A stretch of 64,000 bases of DNA from Rikenellaceae bacterium (GCA_015059965.1 SUZM01000004.1:1-64000); one strand, 5' to 3'. Positions 31,031 to 41,454 are shown, counted from the stretch's first letter. The notes: generated by a model from the sequence alone, not told the origin. A program made the numbers and translations.

Positions 31031-31783
31031 ATGAAATTTATCGCCATTATCCCGGCCCGTTACGCCTCGACGCGCTTCCCGGGAAAACCCTTGGCACTGC
31101 TGGGGGGCAAGCCGGTTATTCAGCGCGTTTATGAGCAGGTGGCCGGTGTGCTGGACGATGCGGTGGTGGCCACCGACGACGAGCGCATCTATGAGGCCGT
31201 GAAGGCCTTTGGCGGCAAGGTCGAGATGACCTCCACGGCCCATCGCAGCGGTACGGATCGCTGCTGGGAGGCCTACCAGAAACAGGGACGAGCGTTTGAT
31301 GTGGTGGTCAATGTGCAGGGCGATGAGCCCTTCATCCGCCGTGAGCAGCTCCTGGCCCTGAAGGCCTGCTTCGAGCATCCCGAGACTCAGATCGCCACGC
31401 TGGTCAAGCCCTTTGCTGAGAGCGACGGCATCGAGGCCCTCGAGAATCCCAACTCCCCGAAGGTGGTCCTCGATGGGAGCGGGCAAGCCCTCTACTTCTC
31501 GCGCTCGGTGATTCCCTACCTGCGCGGGGTAGAGCGTAAGGAGTGGCTTCGCCACCACACCTTCTATAAGCATATCGGCATCTACGCGTTTCGGGCCGAG
31601 GTGCTCAAGGAGGTAACCTCGCTGCCCCAATCCACGCTCGAGAAGGCCGAGTCGCTCGAGCAGTTGCGCTGGCTTGAGAACGGCTATCGCATCGGGGTCG
31701 GCATCACCGATTTCGAGACCATCGGCATCGATACGCCCGAAGATTTGGCACGCGCCGAGGCCTTCCTGAACGAAAAAATGTAG
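31031..31783 (+). CDS. kdsB: 3-deoxy-manno-octulosonate cytidylyltransferase
   Basis: [31 protein letters not shown]. Confidence 0.96.
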   Translation: MKFIAIIPARYASTRFPGKPLALLGGKPVIQRVYEQVAGVLDDAVVATDDERIYEAVKAFGGKVEMTSTAHRSGTDRCWEAYQKQGRAFDVVVNVQGDEPFIRREQLLALKACFEHPETQIATLVKPFAESDGIEALENPNSPKVVLDGSGQALYFSRSVIPYLRGVERKEWLRHHTFYKHIGIYAFRAEVLKEVTSLPQSTLEKAESLEQLRWLENGYRIGVGITDFETIGIDTPEDLARAEAFLNEKM

Positions 31784-31853
31784 ATTTTCGGGGTGAAACG
31801 GCGTGAAATCGAAAAATTTTGCCTAATTTCACCTTCGATAAAATAAGAAAACC

Positions 31854-32606
31854 ATGGCACTCAAACTTATTGCAGGGCCCTGCGTGATCGAGTCGGCAGA
31901 GCTGCTCGACATGGTAGCCCGAAAATTGGTGGAGATCAACCAAAATTTAGGTGTGGAGATCATCTTCAAGGCCTCGTTCGACAAGGCCAACCGCACCTCG
32001 ATCCACTCCTACCGCGGTGTAGGGCTGGAGCGCGGCTTGCAGATGCTGGCCGACGTGCGCTCGAAGTGGGGGCTCAAGCTCCTGACCGATATCCATGAGT
32101 CGTGGCAGGCCGCCCCGGTGGGCGAGGTCGTGGATGTGATCCAGATCCCCGCCTTCCTCTGTCGTCAGACCGACCTGGTGGTCTCGGCCGCCAAGACGGG
32201 CCGCGTGGTCAATATCAAGAAGGCGCAGTTCCTCTCGGGAGCCGATATGCGCTACCCCTATGAGAAGGCCGTCGAGGCCGGAGCTTCCGAGGTGTGGCTC
32301 ACGGAGCGTGGCAATTCGTTCGGCTATAATAACTTGGTGGTCGATTTCCGCAATGTGGCCGATATGCGCCAAATCGCGCAGACGGTAATCATGGACTGCA
32401 CCCACTCGGTACAACGTCCCGGAGCTGCGGGCGGTAAGACGGGCGGCAACCGCGAATTTGTCCCGGCAATGGCCCTTGCGGCCAAGGCCTTCGGTGCCAC
32501 CGGGTACTTCTTCGAGGTGCATCCCGATCCCGACAAGGCCCTCAGTGACGGACCCAATATGCTCTACCTGAACGATCTGGAAGGTGTAATCAAAACCCTT
32601 GTGTAA
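31854..32606 (+). CDS. kdsA: 3-deoxy-8-phosphooctulonate synthase
   Basis: LIAGPCVIESAELL; FKASFDKANRTSIHSYRG; MDCTHSVQRPG. Confidence 0.96.
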   Translation: MALKLIAGPCVIESAELLDMVARKLVEINQNLGVEIIFKASFDKANRTSIHSYRGVGLERGLQMLADVRSKWGLKLLTDIHESWQAAPVGEVVDVIQIPAFLCRQTDLVVSAAKTGRVVNIKKAQFLSGADMRYPYEKAVEAGASEVWLTERGNSFGYNNLVVDFRNVADMRQIAQTVIMDCTHSVQRPGAAGGKTGGNREFVPAMALAAKAFGATGYFFEVHPDPDKALSDGPNMLYLNDLEGVIKTLV

Positions 32607-32608
32607 GG

Positions 32609-33574
32609 ATGGAAACCGATAAGAAAACGCAAATCCTCGAGCTGGCCCGCCGGACCCTCGAAACGGAGGCCCAGGCCCTCAAAAAGATGGAGGAGCGGCT
32701 GGGTGATGAGTTTGTCTGTGCCGTGGAGGCGATCCTCTCGAGCCGCGGCAAATTGGTGGTTACGGGAATGGGCAAGTCGGGTCTGATCGGCCGTAAGATT
32801 GCCGCCACGTTGGCCTCTACGGGTACCCCGAGCTTCTTCCTCCACCCGGGTGAGGCCTTCCATGGCGACCTGGGCATGATCTCCAAGGAGGATGTGATCC
32901 TCGCCCTCTCCTACTCGGGCGAGACCGACGAGGTCCTCAAGATCGTCCCCTTTATCCACTCGAACGGCAATACGCTGATCTCGATGACCGGTAAGGCCGA
33001 CTCCTCGTTGGCCCGCAACTCGAATATCCACCTCGATGTGAGTGTCGAGCATGAGGCCTGCATCCTGAAATTGGCCCCCACGACCTCTACTACGGCGCAG
33101 ATCGCCATGGGCGATGCCTTGGGTGTGGCGCTGATGAAGATGCGCGAATTTACGGCCATGGACTTTGCCCGCCTCCACCCGGGAGGCTCGCTGGGGCGTC
33201 GTCTGCTGATGACCGTGGGCGATGTGATGCGCAAGGAGAATCTGCCGATCGTGGATGCCGACTGCTCGGCTACGCAGATGATCCACTCCATCTCGAAGGG
33301 GGGGCTGGGACTGATTGCCCTCTGCAAGGAGGGGCGCGTGGAGGGGATTATCACCGATGGTGATATTCGTCGCGCCATGGAGCGCCTGCAGGCCGATTTC
33401 TTCGGCATTACGGCCAAGGATATCGCCACCATGCACCCGAAGACCATCCGCCCCACCGAAAAGCTGATCGCCGCCGAGAAGATGATGACCCAAAACAAAG
33501 TTACCTCCCTGTTGGTCACCGAGGCCGACGAGACCTTTGTCGGGGTGATTCAAATTTACGACATCAAACTCTAA
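32609..33574 (+). CDS. kdsD: Arabinose-5-phosphate isomerase (KdsD/KpsF)
   Basis: SIS domain (VTGMGKSGLIGRKIAATLASTGTPSFFLHPGEA) plus CBS pair. Confidence 0.94.
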   Translation: METDKKTQILELARRTLETEAQALKKMEERLGDEFVCAVEAILSSRGKLVVTGMGKSGLIGRKIAATLASTGTPSFFLHPGEAFHGDLGMISKEDVILALSYSGETDEVLKIVPFIHSNGNTLISMTGKADSSLARNSNIHLDVSVEHEACILKLAPTTSTTAQIAMGDALGVALMKMREFTAMDFARLHPGGSLGRRLLMTVGDVMRKENLPIVDADCSATQMIHSISKGGLGLIALCKEGRVEGIITDGDIRRAMERLQADFFGITAKDIATMHPKTIRPTEKLIAAEKMMTQNKVTSLLVTEADETFVGVIQIYDIKL

Positions 33575-33642
33575 ATGCGTTGCGATGTCCAATTAACGTC
33601 GTCAAATCCCAACGTCAAATCTTAACGTCAAACTAAAAATAG

Positions 33643-33680
33643 AAAATAGAAAAGTCGCCTGCGGGCGACTTTTCTATTTT
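33643..33680. terminator. Bidirectional terminator between convergent kdsD and nitroreductase genes
   Basis: AAAATAGAAAAGTCGCCtgcGGGCGACTTTTCTATTTT. Confidence 0.85.
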
Positions 33681-33772
33681 TGTGTGAGCAGGAGATCTCG
33701 GCAGGAGATCTCGGCGATAAACTCTTTTTGCCGATCCGGTATGCCAAGGCTGCGGGTACAGCCCTGTTCGAT

Positions 33773-34450
33773 CTATTTTCCGATCGTTTGCGCCAGGGCC
33801 ACACAGTGGTTCTCGGGATCGAGACCCAGGAGTTGGAGCAGTTCGGCCTCCTTGTAGGAGCCGCGTGTGATGGCCTTCAGATTGTGGGCAGCGGCGTAGA
33901 GGTTGGCATTCTCGGCATAGCCCGCAGCATCCAGTCCGCAGAGGCTCTTCACCTTCTCGGTGGGGATATGCTTACCGCCATAGACCGAAAGATCGGCCAC
34001 ATAGACCAGGTTGAGGGCTGCCTGGTTGGCAAACTCCTGCATGGCCGTCAGGGGACGGTGGTCCCCCTCGGCCACGCGTACCAGGCGATGTGCAGCCGCA
34101 TCGTAGCGGTAGACACCCTCGGCTAGGAAGGCGTAGGTGCGAATGGGGTAGAGGGCCAGGGCCGAGGGGGCTGTGAGGTGCTGGTTCTCGGATCGATTCA
34201 CACCGGCGGCAGCCCAGATTACCCCCGAGAGCTCTTCGAGGGTGAGTGCTTCAGCGGTAAAGTCGCGCGAGGACTTGCGGGCCCATAAGGCTTCGTTGAT
34301 TGTGGCTCCGCCCTCTTGAGGCACGGCCAGAAGTTCGATTTCGGCACCCTCCACAACGGGGGTGGTCTTCACCGGGTTGTTTTCCGTCTGTTTCGGAGCT
34401 GCACAGGCTGTCAGTACGATGAGCGCTCCCATAAAGAATTGTTTTACCAT
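33773..34450 (-). CDS. SagB-type/nitroreductase-family lipoprotein
   Basis: MVKQFFMGALIVLTACAAP lipobox; LWARKSSRDFTAEALTLEELSGVIWAAAGVNR. Confidence 0.85.
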   Translation of the reverse strand: MVKQFFMGALIVLTACAAPKQTENNPVKTTPVVEGAEIELLAVPQEGGATINEALWARKSSRDFTAEALTLEELSGVIWAAAGVNRSENQHLTAPSALALYPIRTYAFLAEGVYRYDAAAHRLVRVAEGDHRPLTAMQEFANQAALNLVYVADLSVYGGKHIPTEKVKSLCGLDAAGYAENANLYAAAHNLKAITRGSYKEAELLQLLGLDPENHCVALAQTIGK

Positions 34451-34469
34451 AGCTATAGAAATTAGGGGT

Positions 34470-36557
34470 TTAGCGGGGTTGTAAGAGTTTCGGGATGAAG
34501 CTTCTGTCGACCTGGATCTGGAGGGCAAATCCGCCTCCCGGGGCCAGGTTGATGCTGCGCAGATCGGAGTTCGTAACCGAGAAATGCTCGACGGTGTAGG
34601 CGGTGGGGAACTTATCCCAGGCGGCATGGTCGGCATCGCGGTAGAGGGTCGCATGATAGGTGATTCCCGGCTTCAGGAAGTCGAAGCGGAGCTCCAGGGT
34701 GCGGGCCGTTCCATCGGTGATGCCGCCCACATACCAATCCTCGGAGCGCTTCTTGCGGCGGGCCGTAACGACATAGTCGCCGATCTCGGCCTCCAGACAG
34801 CGCGTCTCGGCCCAATCTACCGGTACCTCACGCAGGAATTGCAATGCCTCGGGGTGCTCGCGGTAGTTCTCGGGCAGGTCGGCCACCATCTGAATCGGGC
34901 TGTAGAAGACCACATAGAGGGCCAGCTGGTGTGCCAGGGTTGAGTTTACGAAATACTGGTAGTCGTAATCGGGGTTTACCGATCCGTCTTTGGTGGCGGC
35001 AGCGCGGTTGATGGTGTTGTGGTAGCGCAGGTCGAAGATGCCGGGGGTGAAGTCCATGGCACCGGCTACGTTGCGCGTGAAGGGCAGGGTCGGGTTGTGA
35101 TCGATGCAGTTGCCCTTGTTCCAGGCCTGCCACTCCTGTCCGCGCATCCCCTCGGCACTCATCAGGTTGGGGTAGGTGCGGCAGATTCCCGTGGGGTGGA
35201 TCGGCTCGTGGATGTCTATGCAGAGCTTGTGGGCGGCACCCTCGGTAACGGTGCGGTTGTAGTGGTTGACCATCGACTGATCGTAGTGGTTGCGGCCCGC
35301 GATACGACCCACATAGCCCGTCTTGACGTTGTTGATCCCCAGCTCTTTGTAGTAGGCGTAGGCATCGCTCATCTGGCGCTCGTAGTTCTCGACGTTGGCA
35401 TAGGTCTCATGGTGACCGATCAGCTCCACCCCCTGTTTTTCGCCGTATCGGCAGAGCTCCTCTATGTCGAAATCGGGGTAGGGCTGCGTGTAGTCGAACT
35501 GCTCGTTGCGCCCCCAGCCGACGTTCCACCCCTCGACCAGCACTCCGCCAAAGCCATTCTCGGCTGCGAAGTCGATGTAGCGCTTCACGTTCTCGGTCGT
35601 TGCGCAGTGGGGGTATTGCCCGTCGCGATCCCAAATCGACTTCTTGAGGTGCATCTCCCACCAGACGCCGACATACTTCATGGGGCGAATCCAGGAGGTA
35701 TCCTCCAGGCGACAGGGCTCGTTGAGGTTGAGTGTGAGGGTTGATTCCACGAGGGCTCCGGCGCGATCGCCCACGATGATCGTGCGCCACGGGGTCGAGA
35801 AGGGGAGCTCCACCGTACTCTTCACCTCCTCGTCGCCCGAGAGCGAGGCGGTGAAGCAGAGCTCTTCGGTATTGAAACTCAGCGACATGCCCGCATAATC
35901 CCAGAGCGCCGCTTCATGCAGGGCGAGGGTCGCCCCCGAGGGGCTTTGCATCGTTACGGGGGTGTTCACTCCGCACGTCAGGCGTTTGCGCAGATTGGGT
36001 GCCGCGGCATGGCAGGCCTCGGGGGTGATTTCGCTCAGGGAGGTGTGTTGGTACTGCAACTCATCGTCGTCCGGAGTCCCGGCAATCCAGTGGGCGGAGT
36101 AGTCGCCACCCATGCGGAACTCCGTGCAGTCGGCCGTGATGTGGCGGCTTCCCTCTCCGGGAAGCAGATAACGGATGCCCAGTCCGTCGTTGAAGAGGCG
36201 CATCTCGATCTGCAGGGTCTCGTTTTGCTCATTGACCAGCGTTGCCTTCAGGGCGTTGTAGTGGTCGTAGATCTCGGCAAACTGCCCCCAGACGGGCTCC
36301 CAGCTCTCGAAGTGTGAGAAGTATTCGACCCCTTGCAGGGTGAACTCCCCGCACAGATCGCCCTCGGTGCTCTTCACCCCCAGGCGCGAAGGGCGAATGA
36401 GCTCTTCGTCATCGAATTTGAGGTTGTAGCAGGGTTCACCGGCCTTGTTGAGTGTAAGGCAAACGGCAATGCGCCCATTGGGCGAGGTGATTTGGTGTTT
36501 GGGCCCGCAGCTCGCCAGGAGAAACAACAGCAGGCCGAAGAGAATGCTTTTTTTCAT
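34470..36557 (-). CDS. Glycoside hydrolase family 97 lipoprotein (SusB-like)
   Basis: FDDEELIRPSRLGV; MKYVGVWWEMHL; GVLVEGWNVGW; VKTGYVGRIAG; start at ATG 36557 within the track ORF. Confidence 0.92.
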   Translation of the reverse strand: MKKSILFGLLLFLLASCGPKHQITSPNGRIAVCLTLNKAGEPCYNLKFDDEELIRPSRLGVKSTEGDLCGEFTLQGVEYFSHFESWEPVWGQFAEIYDHYNALKATLVNEQNETLQIEMRLFNDGLGIRYLLPGEGSRHITADCTEFRMGGDYSAHWIAGTPDDDELQYQHTSLSEITPEACHAAAPNLRKRLTCGVNTPVTMQSPSGATLALHEAALWDYAGMSLSFNTEELCFTASLSGDEEVKSTVELPFSTPWRTIIVGDRAGALVESTLTLNLNEPCRLEDTSWIRPMKYVGVWWEMHLKKSIWDRDGQYPHCATTENVKRYIDFAAENGFGGVLVEGWNVGWGRNEQFDYTQPYPDFDIEELCRYGEKQGVELIGHHETYANVENYERQMSDAYAYYKELGINNVKTGYVGRIAGRNHYDQSMVNHYNRTVTEGAAHKLCIDIHEPIHPTGICRTYPNLMSAEGMRGQEWQAWNKGNCIDHNPTLPFTRNVAGAMDFTPGIFDLRYHNTINRAAATKDGSVNPDYDYQYFVNSTLAHQLALYVVFYSPIQMVADLPENYREHPEALQFLREVPVDWAETRCLEAEIGDYVVTARRKKRSEDWYVGGITDGTARTLELRFDFLKPGITYHATLYRDADHAAWDKFPTAYTVEHFSVTNSDLRSINLAPGGGFALQIQVDRSFIPKLLQPR

Positions 36558-36771
36558 GGGAATAGGGTATAAATTTCCAACTTTAAGGACAAAGATATAA
36601 AAAAGTAGGGAGTTTTTCCCGCTTTTGCCTTTACTTTTTTCGGGAGGTCGTTCTGGATGATCTGTTTTATATAAAGAGGAGGAGCTGTGCTCTCTCCCGT
36701 CTGATTTCCGCATTAGGCCAACCCGAAAACAGGTATGCGCCTGATGTCGTCTTCTTACCCCCCCCTCATCA

Positions 36772-36820
36772 ACGAGAAGAGGCTGTCGCAACATCGTTGT
36801 TGGACAGCCCCTCTCTTCAT
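36772..36820 (-). terminator. Long hairpin downstream of the Cys-rich lipoprotein gene
   Basis: GAAGAGgGGCTGTC.CAACA...TGTTG.GACAGCCTCTTC. Confidence 0.6.
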
Positions 36821-36836
36821 CTGCTGTTGAGCAGAG

Positions 36837-37145
36837 TTACTCGGCCTTCTGAGCCTTCTCGCACTCGGCGGCCTTCTCGCAGTTGGCGCACTCCTCGGCG
36901 GTGCACTCCTTCTCGCACTCGGCAGCCTTCTCGCAGTTGGCGCACTCCTCAGCGGTGCACTCGCTCTTCTGCTCGTTGCACTCTACAGCCTCGGCACCGC
37001 ACTCATCGGCGTTCTCGCAGTCAGCGCACTTGGTGCAGCACTCGGTCTGGGCAGCCTCGCCCTCGGCAGCAGCCTTCTTGTTTCCGCAGCAACCTACCAT
37101 CATCAGGGCGGCGGCAACCATCATGATCGAAAAAAACTTCTTCAT
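36837..37145 (-). CDS. Cys/Glu-rich repeat lipoprotein
   Basis: MKKFFSIMMVAAALMMVGCC; two 18-aa repeats ECTAEECANCEKAAECEK; 14 Cys after the lipobox region. Confidence 0.75.
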   Translation of the reverse strand: MKKFFSIMMVAAALMMVGCCGNKKAAAEGEAAQTECCTKCADCENADECGAEAVECNEQKSECTAEECANCEKAAECEKECTAEECANCEKAAECEKAQKAE

Positions 37146-37287
37146 AATTCTATTAGGGTTTAATAATTATTTGTTACAGTGCAAAGGTATGGATTCTGTG
37201 GGAAAATCGCAACAAAAAAATTAAAAATTTTACAAAATCGGGAAGAGATGCTTTTTGTAGGCGGCCGCTATGGCCGCCAGTCGGCTT

Positions 37288-37758
37288 CTATTTCAAGAGG
37301 TCGCTCAGGGTCAGCTGCTCCTGCTTGATAAAGGCCTTCGGGAAGAGCTTGTTTACCCGATTCAACAGAATAATGGCCTCCTCGGGGTTGGTGCAGTTGC
37401 CTACCGAGACCCGGAAGTAGGGGCTGGCGTACTCGTTGTAGAGCGGAATGCCGGCAAAGTGCTCCTTGAAACTCTCCATGGCCTGGTAGGCCTTCGAGCG
37501 GGCCTCGGCCGTGTTGTCCGAAAAGATGCAGACTCTCCATCCCTGGAATCGGGTGCGCGAGCCCATGCCCTTCAGTTGGGCGAGGGCCTCCCGGGCAGCA
37601 GGGCTCTCGGTAGCCGTTACGGTGGCCGTGCGCAGGCTTACGGAGTCGGTTATCGGGCGGGCCAGCTGCTCCTTGCAGGCGGCAAGGCTCTGTGCGCGGC
37701 TTGGCAGGGCACAGGCAGCAAGGAGCAAAAGCAGGAGGAGAAATCGTAAATTTTTCAT
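37288..37758 (-). CDS. SPOR-domain secreted protein
   Basis: signal peptide; GWRVCIFSDNTAEARSKAYQAMESFKEHFAGIPLYNEYASPYFRVSVGNCTNPEEA. Confidence 0.8.
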   Translation of the reverse strand: MKNLRFLLLLLLLAACALPSRAQSLAACKEQLARPITDSVSLRTATVTATESPAAREALAQLKGMGSRTRFQGWRVCIFSDNTAEARSKAYQAMESFKEHFAGIPLYNEYASPYFRVSVGNCTNPEEAIILLNRVNKLFPKAFIKQEQLTLSDLLK

Positions 37759-37766
37759 ACGCGCAT

Positions 37767-38234
37767 CTAATTGGTCGCTACAAAGGTACAAAGAATTTCG
37801 CTTAAGAGCGCCTTCTCGGCAGAAAAAGTTTTCTTCGCCGGGCCGCATTTGATGCGGGCGCGGTAGTCGAGGGTCAGCTCCTCGGTCTGCTGTGCCCTGA
37901 GGCGGTTTTCCAAAAGCAGCAGGGCCGAAGGGTCGTCCGCTGTCAGGCGCCAGCGGGTTGTGAGGTGGTTCTCGGTGCGCCGCTTGATGATGACCCCGCC
38001 TCGCAATTCGGCTCGGACGAGGGGTGAACCCTTGTAGTGAAAGAGGAGCTCTGCCGATTCGATCTTCAGGTTGTGCCCCGAGCGGTTGGGTACGAAGATC
38101 TGCACCTCAACCCCCGACGATCCCAGGCGTTCGATCTGCTCGATCTCAACCGGTCCCACTTTGCGGGTAATGCCCGTACAGCCCACTGCGGCCAGGAGCG
38201 GGATAAGGGGCAGGATATGGAGCAGACGGCGCAT
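37767..38234 (-). CDS. LEA14-like lipoprotein, unknown function
   Basis: MRRLLHILPLIPLLAAVGC lipobox; VEVQIFVPNRSGHNLKIESAELLFHYKG. Confidence 0.65.
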   Translation of the reverse strand: MRRLLHILPLIPLLAAVGCTGITRKVGPVEIEQIERLGSSGVEVQIFVPNRSGHNLKIESAELLFHYKGSPLVRAELRGGVIIKRRTENHLTTRWRLTADDPSALLLLENRLRAQQTEELTLDYRARIKCGPAKKTFSAEKALLSEILCTFVATN

Positions 38235-38240
38235 GGCAAT

Positions 38241-38963
38241 CTATTTCAGGGCGGTGTGTATATGGGCGATGCCGAAACTCAGCGAGCGGCTGCGCCCCTC
38301 GCGGAATCCGATCTTCTGGAGGATCTCGATAAAGCGCTTCGGGGTGGGGAACTCATCCACCGAGGCGGGCAGGTACTCATAGGCCGAGCGATCTTTCGAG
38401 ATCATGCCGCCGATGCGGGGCAGGATCTTGTGCGAGTACCAGCGGTAGAGCCCTGCGATCAGCGGATTGGTCGGGTTGGAGAACTCCAGGACGATGAGCA
38501 TGCCTCCCGGGCGTAGTACGCGGTGAAGCTCTTGGAGCCCGCGCTCCATGTGATCGAAATTGCGAACGCCGAAGCCTACGGTGACCACGTCGAAGCTCCC
38601 CTCGGAGAGCTGCGACAGCTCCTCCGAAGAGCCGACCTCCAGACGGATGCGATGGCTAAGTCCTCGCTCGGCGACCTTTTGAGCTGCCACTTCAAGCATC
38701 CCCTCCGAGGGGTCGCACCCGAGGATCTCGGCATCGCGGATGCTGCGGGCTAAGGCCAGGGCCAGATCGCCCGTTCCGGTGGCCATGTCGAGGATGCGCC
38801 GGGGCTTTTGGCGGCGGGCAATGCGCACCACGCGCCGTCGCCACAGCTTGTCGATCCCCGCCGAGAGGGTGTGGTTCAGCAGGTCGTATTTCGGGGCGAT
38901 GCGATCGAACATCTCGCGCACCTCTTCTCCTTTGGTCTGGTTGGCCTGGTTATAGGGTTTCAT
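38241..38963 (-). CDS. ubiE: Demethylmenaquinone methyltransferase
   Basis: FDRIAPKYDLLNHTLSAGIDKLWRRR; DMATGTGDLALA; GFGVRNFDHMERGLQELHRVLRPGG. Confidence 0.95.
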   Translation of the reverse strand: MKPYNQANQTKGEEVREMFDRIAPKYDLLNHTLSAGIDKLWRRRVVRIARRQKPRRILDMATGTGDLALALARSIRDAEILGCDPSEGMLEVAAQKVAERGLSHRIRLEVGSSEELSQLSEGSFDVVTVGFGVRNFDHMERGLQELHRVLRPGGMLIVLEFSNPTNPLIAGLYRWYSHKILPRIGGMISKDRSAYEYLPASVDEFPTPKRFIEILQKIGFREGRSRSLSFGIAHIHTALK

Positions 38964-39158
38964 TTTTTGCTCTTCTTGCTTTTGTAGGTTTCGGAGGCTG
39001 AATTTAAAAATTCAAAATAGAGTTAATTCGCACTCATCTATCTCTCTTTTTTCCGTGCTATACGGAAATATCACCTTGGTTATTCGAATTTTGAGAAGGT
39101 CGCTTGTAACTCAATCGTATTTTTAGTGTGGCATGAATCATTCGCACATATAATTGAA

Positions 39159-40403
39159 CTACTCATATCTTATGCTCTTGTCGGGTGCGATGCGGCTGAT
39201 GATCGAGGTGGGGAGGCTCAGCAGGAGCAGGATCACGCTCACGGCTCCGATGTTGATCCCCAGCCACCAGCCCCACTCCAGAGCGATGGGAACCTCCGAG
39301 AGGAGATAGCCCGAGGCGTCGAGCTTCACCACATGGCCCCACTTCTGCACCAGGCAGAGCCCCAGGGCCGCCACATTGCCCCATGCCACCCCCTTCAGGG
39401 TGATGAACGAGGCGCGGTAGAGAAAGATCTTCAGAATCTCTCGGTTTTCCATGCCGAGGGCCTTCAGCAGGCCGATCATGCGGGTGCGCTCCAAGACCAG
39501 AATCAGCAGGGCCGAGGTCATGTTGAAGAGCGCCACCAGGAGCATGATGCCTAAGATCACGGCGGCATTCACATCGTGGGTCTTCAGCCAGTCGAAGATC
39601 GCGGGGTAGCGCTCCTGTGCGCTGCGGAAGACCAGATTCTCGGCCCCTGGGAAGTCGGCGTAGAGCAACTCCTTGTTGAGCGTGTGGGCCAGGTGCTCGG
39701 CCTCGCTGATCTCCTGCAGGCGTATCTCCCAGCCCGAGATCAGCTCGCTCTCTTCGCCGTTCAGGCGCTGCACGTTGCGCATATCGGTAATCAGGTAGCG
39801 CAGGTCGGCCTCCTCCATCCCCGAGTGGTAGAGCCCCGCAATCTTGAAGCGGTCGCGGCGCATCCCGCCGTCGGCCTCCGGAATGATCAGCTCAACCTTC
39901 TCGCCCGGCTCCAGGCGCAACTTGCGGGCTACGCTCTCCGAGAGCAGCACCTCCTTTTTGCGTGCGGGCTCCCCGATCGAGGGCCACTCTCCGCGGGTGA
40001 TCAGCCCCTCGAGGAAGCGGCTGTCGTAGTCGCTCTCCACCCCCTTGAGCACCACCCCCTGCATCCCCTCCGGACTCTTCAGGATCGCAGCCCGGGCGGT
40101 GTAGGCGGCCACTCCGGCCACCTGATCATGCGCCTCGATCAGCTCCCTGAGGGGCAGTGCGGGGTCGATGCCCGAACCCGGACGATCGCCCTGCGTGCGG
40201 ATGTCGGCCAGTTCGATATCGGCGGCAAAGCCCACGATGCGGCGGCTCACCTCCTCCTTGAACCCCAGGATCACAGCCATGGCCAGCAGCATCACCGTGA
40301 GGCTCAGCGCTACGGCGATCGTGGCAAAGCGAACCATCACCCCCGGGCGGTTCTCAGCCGAGGGGCGGGCGGTACGACGGGCTATAAAGAGGGGCAGATT
40401 CAC
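39159..40403 (-). CDS. FtsX/LolE-type ABC transporter permease
   Basis: FIARRTARPSAENRPGVMVRFATIAVALSLTVMLLAMAVILGFKEEV; four TM; GTG start at 40403 inferred. Confidence 0.88.
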   Translation of the reverse strand: MNLPLFIARRTARPSAENRPGVMVRFATIAVALSLTVMLLAMAVILGFKEEVSRRIVGFAADIELADIRTQGDRPGSGIDPALPLRELIEAHDQVAGVAAYTARAAILKSPEGMQGVVLKGVESDYDSRFLEGLITRGEWPSIGEPARKKEVLLSESVARKLRLEPGEKVELIIPEADGGMRRDRFKIAGLYHSGMEEADLRYLITDMRNVQRLNGEESELISGWEIRLQEISEAEHLAHTLNKELLYADFPGAENLVFRSAQERYPAIFDWLKTHDVNAAVILGIMLLVALFNMTSALLILVLERTRMIGLLKALGMENREILKIFLYRASFITLKGVAWGNVAALGLCLVQKWGHVVKLDASGYLLSEVPIALEWGWWLGINIGAVSVILLLLSLPTSIISRIAPDKSIRYE

Positions 40404-40570
40404 CTTTTGTTCCAAAATCTTCTTATTCGCATGCAAAGTAACGCAAATTTTTCGTATTTTTGTCGTTTGAACCGCAGATTTATTTGCGATCACTCCCCGA
40501 CGGGCCCTCTTTTTGCGCTTCGGAAAGGGAGTATGGAACGAAAAAAGCAACGAAAAAAAGCAGAACAACC

Positions 40571-41314
40571 ATGAAACGAATTTTGGTTACGGGAGCCACC
40601 TCGGGCATCGGTCGCGCTACGGCCCTGCGCCTGGCCGCCCCCGATACGCAGATGATCATCACGGGTCGCCGCACCGAGCGCCTGGCCCTTCTTAAGCAGG
40701 AGATTGAGGCCAAGGGTGCCGAGTGCCTGGTCCTGAACTTCGATGTCCGCAGCGAAGCCGAGTGTAAGGAGTTCCTCGAGCCCCTGGGGCGCGTTGATGT
40801 CCTGATCAACAATGCCGGTCTGGCTGCCGGTCTGGAGCATATCGACCGGGGCGACACGGCCGATTGGGATGCCATGATCGACACCAATGTCAAGGGCCTG
40901 CTCTATGTTACGCGCATCATCAGCCGTGCCATGGTCGAGGCCGGACAGGGGGGCCACATCATCAACATCGGCTCCATTGCCGGTACGGAGCCCTACGAAA
41001 ACGGAGCCGTCTACTGCGCCTCGAAGCACGCTGTGCATGCCATCTCGCAGGCGATGCGTGCCGACCTCCTCTCGGCCGGCATCAAGGTGGGTGAGGTGCG
41101 CCCCGGCATGGTCGAGACCGAGTTCTCGGAGGTTCGCTTCCACGGCGACAAGGAGCGTGCTGCCGGTGTCTACAAAGGCGTTGATCCCCTTACGGGAGCC
41201 GATATTGCCGAGGCCATACACTGGATGCTCTCGCTGCCTCCCCACATGAATGTGAACGATATTGTCCTGATGCCGACGCAGCAGGCGGGGGCTTATTATA
41301 CGCACAAACGATAG
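40571..41314 (+). CDS. SDR family NAD(P)-dependent oxidoreductase (YdfG-like)
   Basis: ILVTGATSGIGRATALRLA; NNAGLA; YCASKHAVHAIS. Confidence 0.92.
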   Translation: MKRILVTGATSGIGRATALRLAAPDTQMIITGRRTERLALLKQEIEAKGAECLVLNFDVRSEAECKEFLEPLGRVDVLINNAGLAAGLEHIDRGDTADWDAMIDTNVKGLLYVTRIISRAMVEAGQGGHIINIGSIAGTEPYENGAVYCASKHAVHAISQAMRADLLSAGIKVGEVRPGMVETEFSEVRFHGDKERAAGVYKGVDPLTGADIAEAIHWMLSLPPHMNVNDIVLMPTQQAGAYYTHKR

Positions 41315-41322
41315 TTTTTTTC

Positions 41323-41434
41323 GATTTTATAGGGCATATTTTGCACCTTGCTCATTTGCCCCGAAAGGGCAGTACGAGAGTACAGCCCTTCCGTGTCAAA
41401 TTTCGGGCGGCACAAAATCTGCTCCTCTAAAATC
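41323..41434. repeat. Family-B palindrome copy B5
   Basis: GATTTTATAGGGCATATTTTGCAC...CGaAAGGGCaGTACgagaGTACaGCCCTTcCG...CACAAAATCTGCTCCTCTAAAATC. Confidence 0.92.
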
Positions 41435-41454
41435 AAAAAAACGTCGTATCTTTC

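Noticed and set aside
36797-37224. 109- and 113-aa plus-strand ORFs over the Cys-rich gene
   Set aside because: Antisense to a lipoprotein with signal sequence; Ser/His/Arg-rich repeats are a by-product of the Cys/Glu repeats.
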